Source: Prinia subflava
Lineage: Eukaryota > Chordata > Aves > Passeriformes > Cisticolidae
Direction: 5' to 3'
DNA: 64,000 nucleotides
Assembly (NCBI RefSeq): GCF_021018805.1
Contig: NC_086254.1
Coordinates: forward strand, 30,875,300-30,939,299
Of this stretch, positions 12,101-22,640 are shown piece by piece (within the stretch, counting starts at the first letter, position 1; every line of letters begins with the position of its first letter). Position numbers and translations under genes: made by a program. Below the pieces are notes generated by a model. That model saw nothing but the letters and a program-made list of their open reading frames with translations. It was not told where the DNA came from and searched no databases.

Positions 12101-15100
12101 AGAACCAGAACAAAGTTTCTATAAACAGCTGAGTTCAGCAGTGCACTGCCCAAGGGGGCTTGTGCATCCCAGCAGCTTGGGGCTCTGTGGTCAAACAGCA
12201 CCTAGCAAAATTATTGCCAGCTCTTTACCTTTAAAAATAGACCACAAGCAGCTTTCTGTGCCAGGTGGGGTTATTAAGGCAGTCAGTCCCCTAGAGCCTT
12301 CTGCACTGCCCCATTGGTTTTCCTGTGTGTGAGTGCAAGTTTTAGAGCCCATGAATAGCACAGCCTTGCTCCACCCGAGGGCAGGCAGGTCAGGGGGATG
12401 CCAGGGCTGTTTAAAAATAAGAGGGAACTCAGCACACACTCAGGCAATGAAGGTTTCTGCCCTAAGAAAGGATCCTGGCACAGGATCCCCAGACAGCCAA
12501 TGCCTCCTGGGTTTCAGGGCTCCTGCAATTCTCCTAGGGGACTACACTGGCATTTTCTGTTTGCAGGCAGAGGGACGCAGCAGAGCCCCAGGAGTCTGCA
12601 CCAACTCTTCTGTTTATTTGGACCTGTGTTCCAGCCCTGCAGCTCAGCAGCAGGAACCCTCACTGAGTTCACCATGCCAGCATCCAGCAAAAGATGGGAT
12701 GGACAGCCCTGACCCACCCTCCTTTCTCTGACTACACAGCAAAAAGCATGGCCAGGCCCTGCAGAAAAAGCTACTCCAGCAAGACTATTTCCCCCTAGGA
12801 CTGCACTGCCTTGGAATCTGCTGGGCTCACAGGATGCCAGCACCACTTCCCTTCCTCCTCAGAACTGACTTCCTCCCCAAAATACCAGAGCTGTGCCCAA
12901 GAGCTGTTTCCCAAAATCCTGACCCTTGCCACCTTCCTGATCTGAGGGTATCAGTGACAGCTGGAAGAAATCTTGTTTATTTTGCTTACAAGGGTGGAGC
13001 CAGGCCCTCACACAGGTTAATCATTCACCCCATGCTTCCCACACCATCTCCACTGAAGGAAGATGCACGTGGACTCTGTCAAGGAAACAACCTCTCTCCA
13101 AATCACTGCCAAGTGCTTCCCTGGGTCACTTCGTGACTCCCTGACTGCTGACACTGGGCACACAGCCTGGAATCCAAATGCACATGGCAGCAGGGCAGGC
13201 AAGGGCACCCAAGCTGGTTTCTCCTCCCGAACTGTGGAACAGCACCACCACCAAGACAACAGTCCCGGCCTGCTGTCATTCCACTTGGTTTTGTGGAAAA
13301 GAAATGAGAATACAGCACCTCTGCTGTGTCCTGGTACACTTCAAAGGCAGGAAGCTCTTTATGAGACATTGTCTGGACTTTTCTCATGGTGGCTGCTCTG
13401 AGCTTGCCCAGCTCACAAACCCACCTCACACACATTCCTGCTACCTGGGAAGCCCCCCTGTCCTTTGGGGTGGGCTCGGTGTCCTCACACTGTGCAGTCA
13501 GGTCTGGGCAGAGACAGACCCAGCACCAGCCAGGTGTGCTGCCTGCAGGAGCTGCTCTGTCACAGATCTGGACAGAAGGGAGGATGCCTTTGAACTGCAG
13601 CTCCCAGATTTTCCTTCCCCCCACAACTCACTTGCCAAAGTACAAGATGGTCTCTGGCCTGATGGCTCCATCCAGGTGGACGTGAAGCTCAACCTGCAAT
13701 GAGAGAAATGGGTCAGGTACTCTTGAGCTGCAACAATAATTCAGAGAGAAGTAACTGGTGCTCACATGGGTATAAATGTAGCCAATACAGGGACAAAGTC
13801 ATGACAAGGAGACACATAAACATTTTTTAAATATAATCATTATAAAGTTAATTTTTCAATATCTAAGTATTGCCTAAATGTTTTGTTATGGCTGCTGCAG
13901 CTCATACATTTTATGAATCTTTAGAAATTTATCCTGTTTCCAGTAATTTTTAGGAACCACTCTATCCTTATTTCAAGTTCAAGAGAAATAAAAAAGCAAA
14001 CCCTAAACACCTTCACTTTCCAGCCTGCTTCCTCTTTGAAATCACAGGCAGCCAAACACTAATTAATTTGCTAAGAGTCATTACAGGAAAACTTTGACTT
14101 CGCTTCCAAGAATCAGCTCCTGATGGGTTGTTAATTACATGGTATTATCAGGGTTTACAGGCTGTCTAATCTGACACAAAGGGTCAGTCCCATGGCACAA
14201 AGGTGCAGTAAAAAAATAATAATAACAAGTGGCCCCATAGAGCTAACAAGGTTTCAAAATAAAACACTTAAATTTTTACTCATTAAAAATGGGACAGTAA
14301 CTCAGGTCTTTTCACTCTGAAGCCGTATTTCCCCATTATTGCTGAAACATTGGGTTTTGGAGAAAGAGATCCAGAAGAGCAAAAGCAACATTTTTCCATT
14401 AGTCAGTTGGGGCTTTTGGAGGAACATGACAAATGTGATTTGGAAGTCGAACTGGGAAGGAAAATATTAGCTGTAAAATGTGTCAGCTAGATATCCATCT
14501 TTCCAGAACTGTTTTCTTTTAAGTAATGAAATAGCTTACAAAATACATATTTGATTTTATTGTATTTTTAAAAGTAACTGTAGATTAGAAACTTAACACA
14601 CAAAGTTCCTTTTACTTATAACATCATGGGTATTTATTTACAATATCTATGCATTTTCCTGCAGAGATGATAGCTGCAGGGTGCCAAGGGTAAGAATGGA
14701 GTAGGATTCAGAAGAGGACTGGATATTTGCATGGATAACTAAACTACCCAGGGTTATTAATTAAAACCCACAAACCCTGTGGTGTCAGGGTATGTATCAA
14801 ACAATAACTACAAGGAGCTGGGAGAAAATTGAGTAAGTGGTGCCTGCAAGTGTCCAGGAGCAGGTGATGTGAGCTGCTGGCACAGGGCTGGCAGTGCCCA
14901 CCTCCTCTGGGGCGTGCACTGATGCCCAGGACTCACTCCCAGCCCCACACACACAGCCCTGCACACCTGCCCTGCAGGCACAGGCACCTGACCCACTGCC
15001 AGGGCTTTCCCTGGTCCCTTCTGCTGCAAAAGGCAGGGCAGGGACAGTGCTGGGGCTCAGGCCATCTCCACATGATGGCCAAGAAGCTGCCCTGAAACCC

Positions 15101-18100
15101 TGGTGGGATGCAAAGTGCAGGTGGGCAGGCTCAGGACAGATCAAGCTGCTGGTGGCCATCAGCTGGCCCAGAGGTCATGGGCACGCCACAGACACCACTG
15201 ACAGCAGACTGTAAAAACAGATCCCTGCCACTTCTACCCTTCAGATATGATCTGAATCTACAGAGAGGAAGATTTAAGAAGGGCAAAACTTGATCTTTCT
15301 CCCCTCCTTGAGTTATGCAATCTTGCTTATGAGGACTAAATGTCCTACAAAGCAGCAGATAAAGTAACAGGATACAAACATGGTCTGCATTGCCAGATGT
15401 GGACGCTTGGCATGTTTTCCACTCTTGAGCTCCAATTCCTATTTCAAAACCATGCAAGATCCACTCCTTGAGGTATTCAACAACCCTAATGAGTTTCTGA
15501 TGGAGTTACAGACTTGAAATTTGCTCACACTGGATTTAAAAACAAAGCAACCTGAACCTATTGAGGTCTTCTCCCTCAAGCACTTTTCAAGTGTTTCCTA
15601 CAAGAACATCCTGACGTGACATTTCCATCCATGAGAAAGCAGGTTCCATGGCACCCTTCATCTATGTAAGTCACCTCCTCCTGCCACATCTGCAGGTGAG
15701 ATGTTTGTAAAGCAGCAAGTTCCTCTCCAGTATCAGCAACAGGCTCCTTGTCCCCTGCCAGCCTTTTTATGGGTCTGGAGACACTTAAACCAGGTGCTAA
15801 GAAGCCCTTGTGCAATGGTGTTCAACCCAAAAAGTTTTGGGTTTCCTCAAGACCAGTGCTTCAGAGCAGAGTTTTTTGCAGCTATAAACTAATCTATGCT
15901 ATTTAGATGGCCAAAGGACATTCAAGAGAGGAGGAAAGGTGTGCCTACAGGGCTCCAGATAAGGATGCAATCAGCAGAGGCACAACCCAGCAGCTCATCT
16001 GCCCCAGGCACCTTGCTCACTAACCCTGAGGCCTTACAGGTTTGTGGGAGGCTGCTCACTGCAGATTACATTTCAGCTCTCTTCCTGCCTGTTTGTTTCG
16101 AGTAAACAAAGCACAAGTCTTTTCCAGATACAAATGGGTGACACGACCTTGCCTTAAGCCAAGGAAAGTACCCAGATAAGGATGAAAGAGTTTTCTCTGA
16201 ACTGTGGCTCCAGGGGACTGTGCCTGAGCCAGCAGAAATTAGGTGAATGCAGGAGCCCAGTGCTTCTTCCAGAGCTCTCTCCTCTCTAGCACACAGCTCC
16301 ATGTGCATGTGGTCTCCTACCCCAAGCCCTCCAATTTATTTGTAGAGAAAGCGTGAGCACACATATTTTATTGGGATCTCAACACCTGGTGAAGGATCTG
16401 AACAGCACCACAGGCTGCACCAGCACTGGACTGGAGCCTTCAACCATTCCAGGACCACTGATCATAGAATCACAGAAAGGTTTGAGTTGGAAAGGAACTT
16501 AAAGGTCATTTAGTTCCAGCTCCCGTGCCGTGGGCAGGGATGCCACCCACCAGACCAGATTGATCACTTCCCTTCTCACAGCCCAGCTGGATGTGGTACC
16601 ACCTGCTCTGATGAAGAAAAGAAAGCAGCAGAACTCTCCAAAGCTTTCCTGAGGAAGGAGCTTTGTTCTTCTCCCAGGTACAGTGAGGACCCTCAGGACC
16701 AGCTTTGTGCAGGAACCCTTCAGTCCCTCCTGCACCTCCACTGACTTCCCACCAGCACATCAAAAACCGAGAGTGTAACGCAATAAAAGTTTTAATTTCA
16801 CTCTAGACTTGTTGGAAGCCAGAGGGATAGATTCAAAGAACGTTCAAAAGGCTGTAAATTGTGCATCCCCAGCAGACAGCCCCCAGCAAGGCCATCACAC
16901 CAAACCCAGCGATTTCCACTTTTATGCAAAAATGTTTTAGCTCAACCATGTCACATGACTCATTAGTGCAGATATCAGCAAGTTGGTTCAGGATTTTAAA
17001 AAGCAGAAGTTTTAGGGGCTCTGGCTTGACTTCTCTGAAAACATTGTAATGTTTTCTTTGAGACGTAATAAGCTTCAAAAATAAATTCAAACACAAAATG
17101 AAGGTTCTCGAACATGTTCCATTCCAAGATCAAGTCTGATTATTTTCATTTTAGTGAAATTAAGGGGAAAATGTTAACCAAACATGCAAAGTATTTTCAT
17201 CCACAGTCAACACAATTTCTCTATTATGGTTTGATCAGTGGACCATGGCACAGCAGTTACCTGCTCAGCTTGCCCATTACATAGCATCAAAAGAGCCATT
17301 TGAGCTAAGGCACTTGAAAGATTTCCTGTATTTGGTGGTTTTAGGGTCTTTTTTAAAATATATACAGTGACCAAAGTCAGTCCACCCTTTTTATTGCAAG
17401 GTTTCCAGCAGACGTTAATAGATAATCAGGCAGCTGATAAAGCTGCATCATTTTAAAACCCTTAAGAGTGACTTTGCCCAGGATTATTTATCAGCCTCTT
17501 AAAAGGTGGTAATTTAGGTTCATTCTATTAATCTCAATGGCTGAAAACCAGGGTAGTTACAGCTGTAATTTGTCAATTATTAGATAAGCATGGCAAATCA
17601 CTGCAAAAAACAATTAACTATGTTCCCCAAAGACTGGTTTATGGAACTGTGCTGTTAGGAGCAAAGAGTTCCTCATCCTAAGTTCATCTCAAATGCTCAT
17701 TTAGAAGCAAGAGAGGGCTCAAGAGAGTTGTGAAGTGGAAGTAGCACAGCATTATCCTCAAACCTGAGGACAGCACAAATGCATTTGGGAGATGTACCTG
17801 TAACATGCTTTAGGGGATGAGCCTTTAACAGAGAAACATGGGAGGCTACAAGCCCTACAGTGCTCCACTGCAGGAAATATTTGTGCTTTCCATGCATCTG
17901 GACAATGATTCATGGGTTTGGTGGCTGAGGAAGAGGAGGGTGCTCCTGTGCTGAGCAGCCTTTAGCACCTTCCTCCTGGCACCAGCTACTCAACATCCAC
18001 TGACCTCAGTATGGGACTCCTGGTGACATTCTAGGTGATGGTGGCTGTGTCACCACAGGTGATGGTTCCCATGGGGTGGCAGAGCCATGTGCCCACCAAC

Positions 18101-21100
18101 CCACCACAGACCTCCCACCCACACCAGGCCGGAGCAAGGCACCACTTCAGAGCAATAAGCAGAGTCCTGGCACTTTGTGCAGCACCAAGACACCTCTTAC
18201 TGCCACCATGTTTGACAAGTGGATTTGGGAAGGTCATCCAAGAGTGTCCCTGTACCCCATTATTAAAGAATTGGGCACACAAGGTACCACTGTGTAAGGT
18301 ATGGCTTGAGCTCAGTGCAGTCTCAGCAGCACCAGGCTCTGCCCCATGCCAAGAAGTGGACAAGCCAAATTCACCATCATCCTCCACACACCATCGTGCA
18401 TTTGCTGTCCCCACAACACGCAGGGAGAGTCTGCAGTGCCACAGAGTGTGGGACAGGACATCCCCCCTGGGTACAGCCAGCACAGGCACCTTTGGTACCA
18501 CCAGGCTGGGTCAGCAGGCACTCTTCTCTGAGAGGCTGACACTCACAGTCTGCCCTGCAGGAACACCTGCCCCGTGTCACCTGATGGTTATTTTCAAAAT
18601 GAGCTGCACCAGCTGCTGGAGAGAGCAGGCCTGACCCCAGAAACCCCTGCTGCCATTCCACTCTCCACAACACAGCTCGAGGCATGTGGGAGCTGCAGGA
18701 GAAGCCAGCCACAGGTCCTGGAGCCCCCAGGCTGGGGCTGGCCTGCAAGAAGAGGGCAGCGAGCAAGGACACGTCTCTGCTCTGGCTGTGGGACAGAATG
18801 GGTGAAGGTTGACATCAACAGAACATTCACCTTTTCTGTTCCTTTATGGCCTACGATAAGCAGGGTTCAAAGTTGTCCTCCCACAGCTCCCTGTTCATCA
18901 CTGCAGTCACTGGGAGTCAGCGAGTTCCTGAAAAACGCAGAGGCAGCCCCGGCCCCACATTCAGCTGGGCCTGAAGCTGCTCCAGTTACCAGAAACATCC
19001 CTAAAACACTAAACTGATCGTTCCCAATGGCAGAGGATCCAGAGGAATGAATAGGGCACATTAACTGACTTCAGGCCCATTTTTCTTCCCCAAGCCTGAC
19101 TTAGCAGGTTCACAGGACTGAAAGGGACTGCCTGAGTCAGGAAAACCAGTCTCATAATTGGCAACAGCCAGACAACAGAAGCCTGATCTTAGCAGTAAAA
19201 CCCTGCAGGTTTTCCTAGGTCTTTCTCTTTGGTATCCCAGTCTCCCATACACTGGAAAAGTGGAAGCACAAATGAAAGAAGAACTTAAGCTGCTTCTCTC
19301 GGCCAGTTTAAAATCACCAAGGTGAAACAGACTTTTTTCTTAGCTGATGAAGCACCACCATCTCCCAAAACTGAAGTGGACTTAAAAAGGCTTTAACCAT
19401 TAGCAGCTACTGGTGCTCCCTGGATTTTGGTATCAAGGTTTGCCTGCTATTGCATGGATCAGCTTCCTAGAAATGGAGCCACAGTGATGCAATGAAACAT
19501 GAAACAGACCTGTGCACACTGCCCCTTCCAAGTATGTGTGACTTCCCTGGTGCAAACTCAACAGAGATAAACGGTTTGGGTGTGGGAGCAGACTCAAACA
19601 GCAGCAAAACCCCCCAATCCTTTCATGGTTTTGGAGACAATTTTCTTCTCTGAAAAAGCCACAAGCTGTTGCCACCACTCATGTTGTCCCAGAGCAGCAC
19701 CACAACTCTCACATCACTTTTCTTGGTTTCCTCTGCCTTGACTCCTACTTTCCCAAAGAGCCCAAGCTGGCGGAGCTGCTCCCTGTAAAGCACTTTACCC
19801 AGAGCACAGCCTGAGAGCTGAGCCCTCCTGCAGCACAGGCAGTACTCTTCCACCAGATCCAGGACTATTGCTAACCACAGCTGTTTCATCTTCTTCCTCC
19901 TCTATTTTACAATCTGGATAATAAACACATTACCTTAGGATTCTACCAGAGATGTAGTGTACAGGGCATGGAGAGAGTGAAAGACTGGTGCCTGCTGTCA
20001 GAGACTGCTCCAAAGTGGTGTCATGGGTATCTGAAGAATAACTGAACTAAATGTGTAAGAGAAAAAAAAAAAAAGAAAGAAACCACAAAAAAGAACCCAA
20101 CCAAAAGCACCCAAAATCAACAAAATCAACACGCAAAACAAAATTAAAAAACACAAGAGAAAACATCTGTTTTAGCAGACTACCACAGTGGTTGGGATGC
20201 AGGGCTCTTCAGAGCTTGCCCCTTCCCCAGCCAGGCCAGCTGTGCATCCCCAGCCCGGTGGAGCCTGGAGCTGGGATGAGCCTGGAGAGGCGGCGGGATG
20301 TGCGGGACACCCGGGACAGCCCGGGCCCGTCCCTGCGGGGAGCACCGGGCCAGGGCAGGGCAGCGCCGGCTGGGACCGAGCACCGGCCCGGGGGACACAA
20401 CCCCAGCGAGCCCCAGCTCCAGGCGGCTGCAGCCCCGGCGTGCGGAGAGCGGCTGTGGCCTCGGGGGCACCACCGGAGCGCGGCACCTCTGCCCCGGGCA
20501 CCTCCGCACCGGGCACAGCACTTCTACACCGGGCACGGCACCTCCGCACCGGGCACGGCACCTCTACACCGGGCACGGCACCTCCGCACCGGGCACAGCA
20601 CTTCTACACCGGGCACGGCACCTCCGCACCGGGCACGGCACCTCTACACCGGGCACGGCACCTCTACACCGGGCACGGCACCTCTACACCGGGCACAGCA
20701 CTTCTACACCGGGCACAGCACCTCTACACCGGGCACGGCACTTCTACACCGGGCACGGCACCTCTACACCGGGCACAGCACTTCTACACCAGGCACGGCA
20801 CCTCCGCACCGGGCACGGCACTTCTACACCGGGCACAGCACCTCTACACCGGGCACAGCACCTCTACACCGGGCACGGCACTTCTACACCGGGCACGGCA
20901 CCTCTACACCGGGCACAGCACTTCTACACCAGGCACGGCACCTCCGCACCGGGCACGGCACTTCTACACCGGGCACAGCACCTCTACACCGGGCACAGCA
21001 CCTCTACACCGGGCACGGCACTTCTACACCGGGCACGGCACCTCTACACCGGGCACAGCACTTCTACACCAGGCACGGCACCTCCGCACCGGGCACGGCA

Positions 21101-21776
21101 CTTCTACACCGGGCACAGCACCTCTACACCGGGCACAGCACCTCTACACCGGGCACAGCACCTCTACACCGGGCACGGCACTTCTACACCGGGCACGGCA
21201 CCTCTACACCGGGCACAGCACCTCTACACCGGGCACAGCACCTCTACACCGGGCACAGCACCTCAGCCCCGGGCACAGCACCTCAGCCCCGGGCACGGCA
21301 CCTCTACACCGGGCACGGCACTTCTACACCAGGCACGGCACCTCTACACCGGGCACGGCACCTCCGCACCGGGCACGGCACTTCTACACCGGGCACAGCA
21401 CCTCTACACCGGGCACAGCACCTCTACACCGGGCACGGCACTTCTACACCGGGCACAGCACCTCTACACCGGGCACGGCACCTCCGCACCGGGCACGGCA
21501 CTTCTACACCGGGCACAGCACCTCTACACCGGGCACAGCACTTCTACACCGGGCACAGCACCTCTACACCGGGCACAGCACCTCAGCCCCGGGCACGGCA
21601 CCTCTACACCGGGCACGGCACCTCCGCACCGGCACCTCAGCCCCGGGGCGCCCCTTGCTCCCCGCTCCCGTGCACAGCCCCTCGGTGCCGGTGCACGGCC
21701 CGTTCCCGGCGCTGCGCCCCCGGCAGCGCTGCCAGCCCACCTTGGGTCCCCCGAAGATCCTCTGTGCCCGCTCCAT
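3025..21776 (-). CDS. ADA: Adenosine deaminase gene, complete coding span in 11 exons
   Basis: Adenosine deaminase hydrolyses adenosine and 2'-deoxyadenosine to inosine and deoxyinosine in purine salvage; it is a zinc TIM-barrel enzyme, mainly cytosolic. Eleven minus-strand coding exons of 36, 62, 123, 144, 116, 125, 72, 102, 68, 130 and 102 nt join in phase to 1080 nt (359 aa plus stop). Zinc ligands H16 and H18 (in ELHVHLDG), H214 (RTVHAGE) and D296 (NTDDP), proton donor E217, H238 (GHGYH) and D297 are all present. Against human ADA as I remember it (363 aa), exon 1 has one extra codon, exon 6 one fewer, exon 9 one more, and the protein stops in exon 11, so the short C-terminal tail from a 12th exon is missing. 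Each intron begins GT and ends AG. The gene is intact, and its position before CCN5 agrees with human synteny. Confidence 0.97.
3522..3651 (-). CDS. ADA: ADA coding exon 10 (residues 283-326)
   Basis: 130 nt, the same size as in human. [20 protein letters not shown] holds D296 (zinc) and D297 (substrate contact); the exon ends [10 protein letters not shown]. Acceptor TTACAG|ATT, donor GTT|GTAAGT. Confidence 0.95.
4055..4122 (-). CDS. ADA: ADA coding exon 9 (residues 261-282 plus 2 nt)
   Basis: 68 nt, one codon more than the 65 nt I recall for human. It begins [11 protein letters not shown] and continues [11 protein letters not shown], where the length change lies. Acceptor AACAG|GTC, donor ATACA|GTAAGC. 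Confidence 0.93.
4851..4952 (-). CDS. ADA: ADA coding exon 8 (residues 227-260)
   Basis: 102 nt, 34 codons. It encodes [15 protein letters not shown], with H238 the active-site histidine next to the zinc-bound water, and ends in KMHFE. Acceptor TCTAG|GCA, donor GAG|GTAAGG. Confidence 0.95.
5200..5271 (-). CDS. ADA: ADA coding exon 7 (residues 203-226), active site
   Basis: 72 nt, 24 whole codons. [12 protein letters not shown] holds zinc ligand H214 and catalytic E217. Acceptor TTGCAG|GAA, donor GAG|GTACCA. The residues after HAGE (AGPAAM) differ from the human VGSAEV, outside the catalytic positions. Confidence 0.95.
5272..6851 (-). other. ADA: ADA intron 6
   Basis: About 1.6 kb between exons 7 and 6, with no recognisable feature apart from the splice sites. 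Confidence 0.65.
6852..6976 (-). CDS. ADA: ADA coding exon 6 (residues 161-202)
   Basis: 125 nt, one codon shorter than the 128 nt I recall for human. The codon is lost in the variable loop after AVDLAGDET. It encodes [20 protein letters not shown], then [21 protein letters not shown]. Acceptor TTCCAG|GC, donor GAG|GTTTGT. Confidence 0.94.
6977..9216 (-). other. ADA: ADA intron 5
   Basis: About 2.2 kb. It is AT-rich around 7.0-7.3 kb and 8.2-8.5 kb with short homopolymers. No coding exon or named repeat recognised. Confidence 0.65.
9217..9332 (-). CDS. ADA: ADA coding exon 5 (residues 122-161, both ends split)
   Basis: 116 nt, the same size as in human. It encodes [20 protein letters not shown] and [13 protein letters not shown]. 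Acceptor CTGCAG|GGG, donor CCAA|GTAATG (a weaker +5 and +6). The junction to exon 6 splits a Ser codon where human has Asn. Confidence 0.95.
10125..10268 (-). CDS. ADA: ADA coding exon 4 (residues 74-122, both ends split)
   Basis: 144 nt, the same size as in human. It encodes [20 protein letters not shown] and then [13 protein letters not shown], the best conserved barrel strand of the family. Acceptor CTGCAG|GGG, donor GCTGA|GTGAGT. Intron 3 is only 115 bp. Confidence 0.96.
10384..10506 (-). CDS. ADA: ADA coding exon 3 (residues 33-74, both ends split)
   Basis: 123 nt, the same size as in human. It encodes KKRGIPLP, then [20 protein letters not shown]. Acceptor TTCCAG|GAAAAG, donor TTGC|GTAAGT. 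Intron 2 is about 3.1 kb. Confidence 0.95.
10507..13631 (-). other. ADA: ADA intron 2
   Basis: About 3.1 kb with no repeat or coding signal that I can recognise. Confidence 0.7.
13632..13693 (-). CDS. ADA: ADA coding exon 2 (residues 13-32 plus 2 nt)
   Basis: 62 nt, the same size as in human. It encodes [21 protein letters not shown]16 and H18 form the HxH zinc motif. Acceptor TTGCAG|GTT and donor AA|GTGAGT are both strong. Intron 1 between exons 1 and 2 is about 7.9 kb. Confidence 0.96.
16463..16600 (-). mobile_element. CR1 LINE 3' fragment in ADA intron 1
   Basis: It starts TCATAGAATCACAGAAAGG, continues AGTTGGAAAGGAACTTAAAG, then GTCATTTAGTTCCAGCTCCC and GTGGGCAGGGATGCCACCCA. This is the standard reverse-complement 3' end of an avian CR1. 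Similarity fades after about 16600. Confidence 0.85.
20055..20165. repeat. A-rich low-complexity tract
   Basis: A run of A's grades into AAAAC, CCAAAA and CAAAATC-type sequence, with no gene. It lies in ADA intron 1, about 320 bp from the minisatellite on the exon 2 side. It may be a degraded tail of a mobile element, but no adjoining element body was recognised. Confidence 0.7.
20481..21643. repeat. 20-bp GC-rich minisatellite (about 58 units) in ADA intron 1
   Basis: A nearly perfect tandem array of a 20-bp unit, consensus CCTCTACACCGGGCACGGCA, with few variants: CTTCTACACC, CCTCCGCACC or CCTCAGCCCC in the first half and GGGCACAGCA or AGGCACGGCA in the second. There is no length slippage across most of the array. 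The variant carrying AGGCACGGCA recurs at 20781, 20921 and 21061, exactly 140 bp apart, and the units between recur in the same order, so seven-unit blocks were themselves duplicated. The unit has no stop codon on the plus strand in any frame. The array ends about 100 bp from the exon 1 splice donor. Confidence 0.97.
21741..21776 (-). CDS. ADA: ADA coding exon 1 (residues 1-12)
   Basis: ATG at 21776-21774 opens [12 protein letters not shown], followed by donor AAG|GTGGGC. Human exon 1 also ends in PK at a phase-0 junction. The upstream open frame has no in-frame ATG (only a GTG at 21878), so this ATG is chosen. The N-terminus is poorly conserved between species, as usual for this exon. Confidence 0.9.
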
Positions 21777-21900
21777 GCTGCCTCTGCCGCCGCTGCCGCC
21801 GCTCTGCCGCCGCCGCTCCGCGCCCGCCGCCGGCCCCGCCCCGGCCCGCCCCGCGCACGCCGGGCCCGGGGCAGGCACACGGAGCGCCGCGGCGGCGGGG
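21777..21900 (-). promoter_or_regulatory. ADA: ADA promoter and 5' UTR, GC-rich with GC boxes
   Basis: Directly upstream of the ADA start the sequence is extremely CpG-rich. CCCCGCCCC at 21834-21842 and GCCCGCCCCG just after it are GC boxes (Sp1-type sites) on either strand. A CCG/CGG trinucleotide-rich run at about 21784-21818 would lie in the 5' UTR. No TATA box is evident. Mammalian ADA promoters are also GC-rich and Sp1-dependent. The transcription start cannot be fixed from sequence. Confidence 0.65.
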
Positions 21901-21948
21901 ACACCCTGGAGTGCATCGCGTTCCTCCCTCCTGCCACCGCAGGGACAC

Positions 21949-22100
21949 CTGGCGCTGTCCCAGGCTGCTCCAAGCCCCGTCCCGCCTGGCCTTGGACACT
22001 GCCAGGGATCCAGGGGCAGCCACAGCTTCTCTGGGCACCCCGTGCCACCCTCAGCGTTCTCACAGGGGAGAATTTCTCCTTCACGTGTAATCTAAACCCA
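21949..22100 (-). mobile_element. CR1 LINE fragment next to the ADA promoter
   Basis: The plus strand reads CCAAGCCCCGTCCCGCC, then GGCCTTGGACACTGCCAGGG, then CACAGCTTCTCTGGGCACC and a run ending GTGTAATCTAAACCCA. This is the reverse complement of the CR1 3' region familiar from bird genomes. It begins only about 170 bp upstream of the ADA start codon, so it sits in or beside the proximal promoter. Confidence 0.75.
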
Positions 22101-22495
22101 GCCTTCCTGCAATCCCATTCGTTTTTCCTTCAGGAGCTGAGGGCCCAGGTGGATCTGCTCCTCCAACAATAACGCTGGCAGAAAATAGAACAGGAAAAAA
22201 ATCGGCCTGAAGAACAGGAAAGCAGTCTCCAGCTTTGATTGCAGGCTTAAGCCAATTCAACAATGTTTGTTTTAACCTTTCCTGCTCTCAAACCTGCTGC
22301 TCAGTGACTCGCTTTGTTTTGTCTGATAGCTTTCTGTTCACCATACACCTGCCTGCAGCTCCTGCAAATTCACACTCAGCTTTTCATTTCTTGTTTTCAG
22401 TGACCTGTTTTATGCTGCTCTTCTGCCTCCTGCTTTCCTCTCCCATGGGTGATATGCATGGCAGCTCACATCTTTGAAGACAGTGAGGCAGAAAG

Positions 22496-22640
22496 CCACA
22501 GAATCACGGAATGGTTGGGAAGCTCTGAAGATCATTTAGTCCAGCTCCCTGCTTACAGTTTCATCTAGAGTAGGTTGCACGGGGTTTTGTCCAGGTTGGT
22601 TTGGAGTACCTCCAGAATAAGAGACTTTCAGAGTTCTGCC
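22496..22640 (-). mobile_element. CR1 LINE 3' fragment, diverged
   Basis: The stretch ACAGAATCACGGAATGGTTG followed by GAAGATCATTTAGTCCAGC is a CR1 3' end in reverse complement. GGGGTTTTGTCCAGGTTGG follows, as in the CR1 interior. It is more diverged than the copy at 16463. Confidence 0.75.

Larger units (their letters stand above)
13694..20480 (-). other. ADA: ADA intron 1, unique part
   Basis: About 6.8 kb between exon 2 and the minisatellite. It is AT-rich around 13.8-14.7 kb and 16.8-17.7 kb, with one CR1 copy at 16463 and the A-rich tract at 20055. No coding exon recognised. Intron 1 of mammalian ADA is known to carry tissue-specific enhancers; I cannot point to one here. Confidence 0.7.

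Noticed and set aside
20051..22172. Plus-strand open frames of 624-679 codons with [12 protein letters not shown] repeats
   Set aside because: They are the stop-free 20-bp minisatellite in three frames, antisense to ADA exon 1 and intron 1; not a gene.
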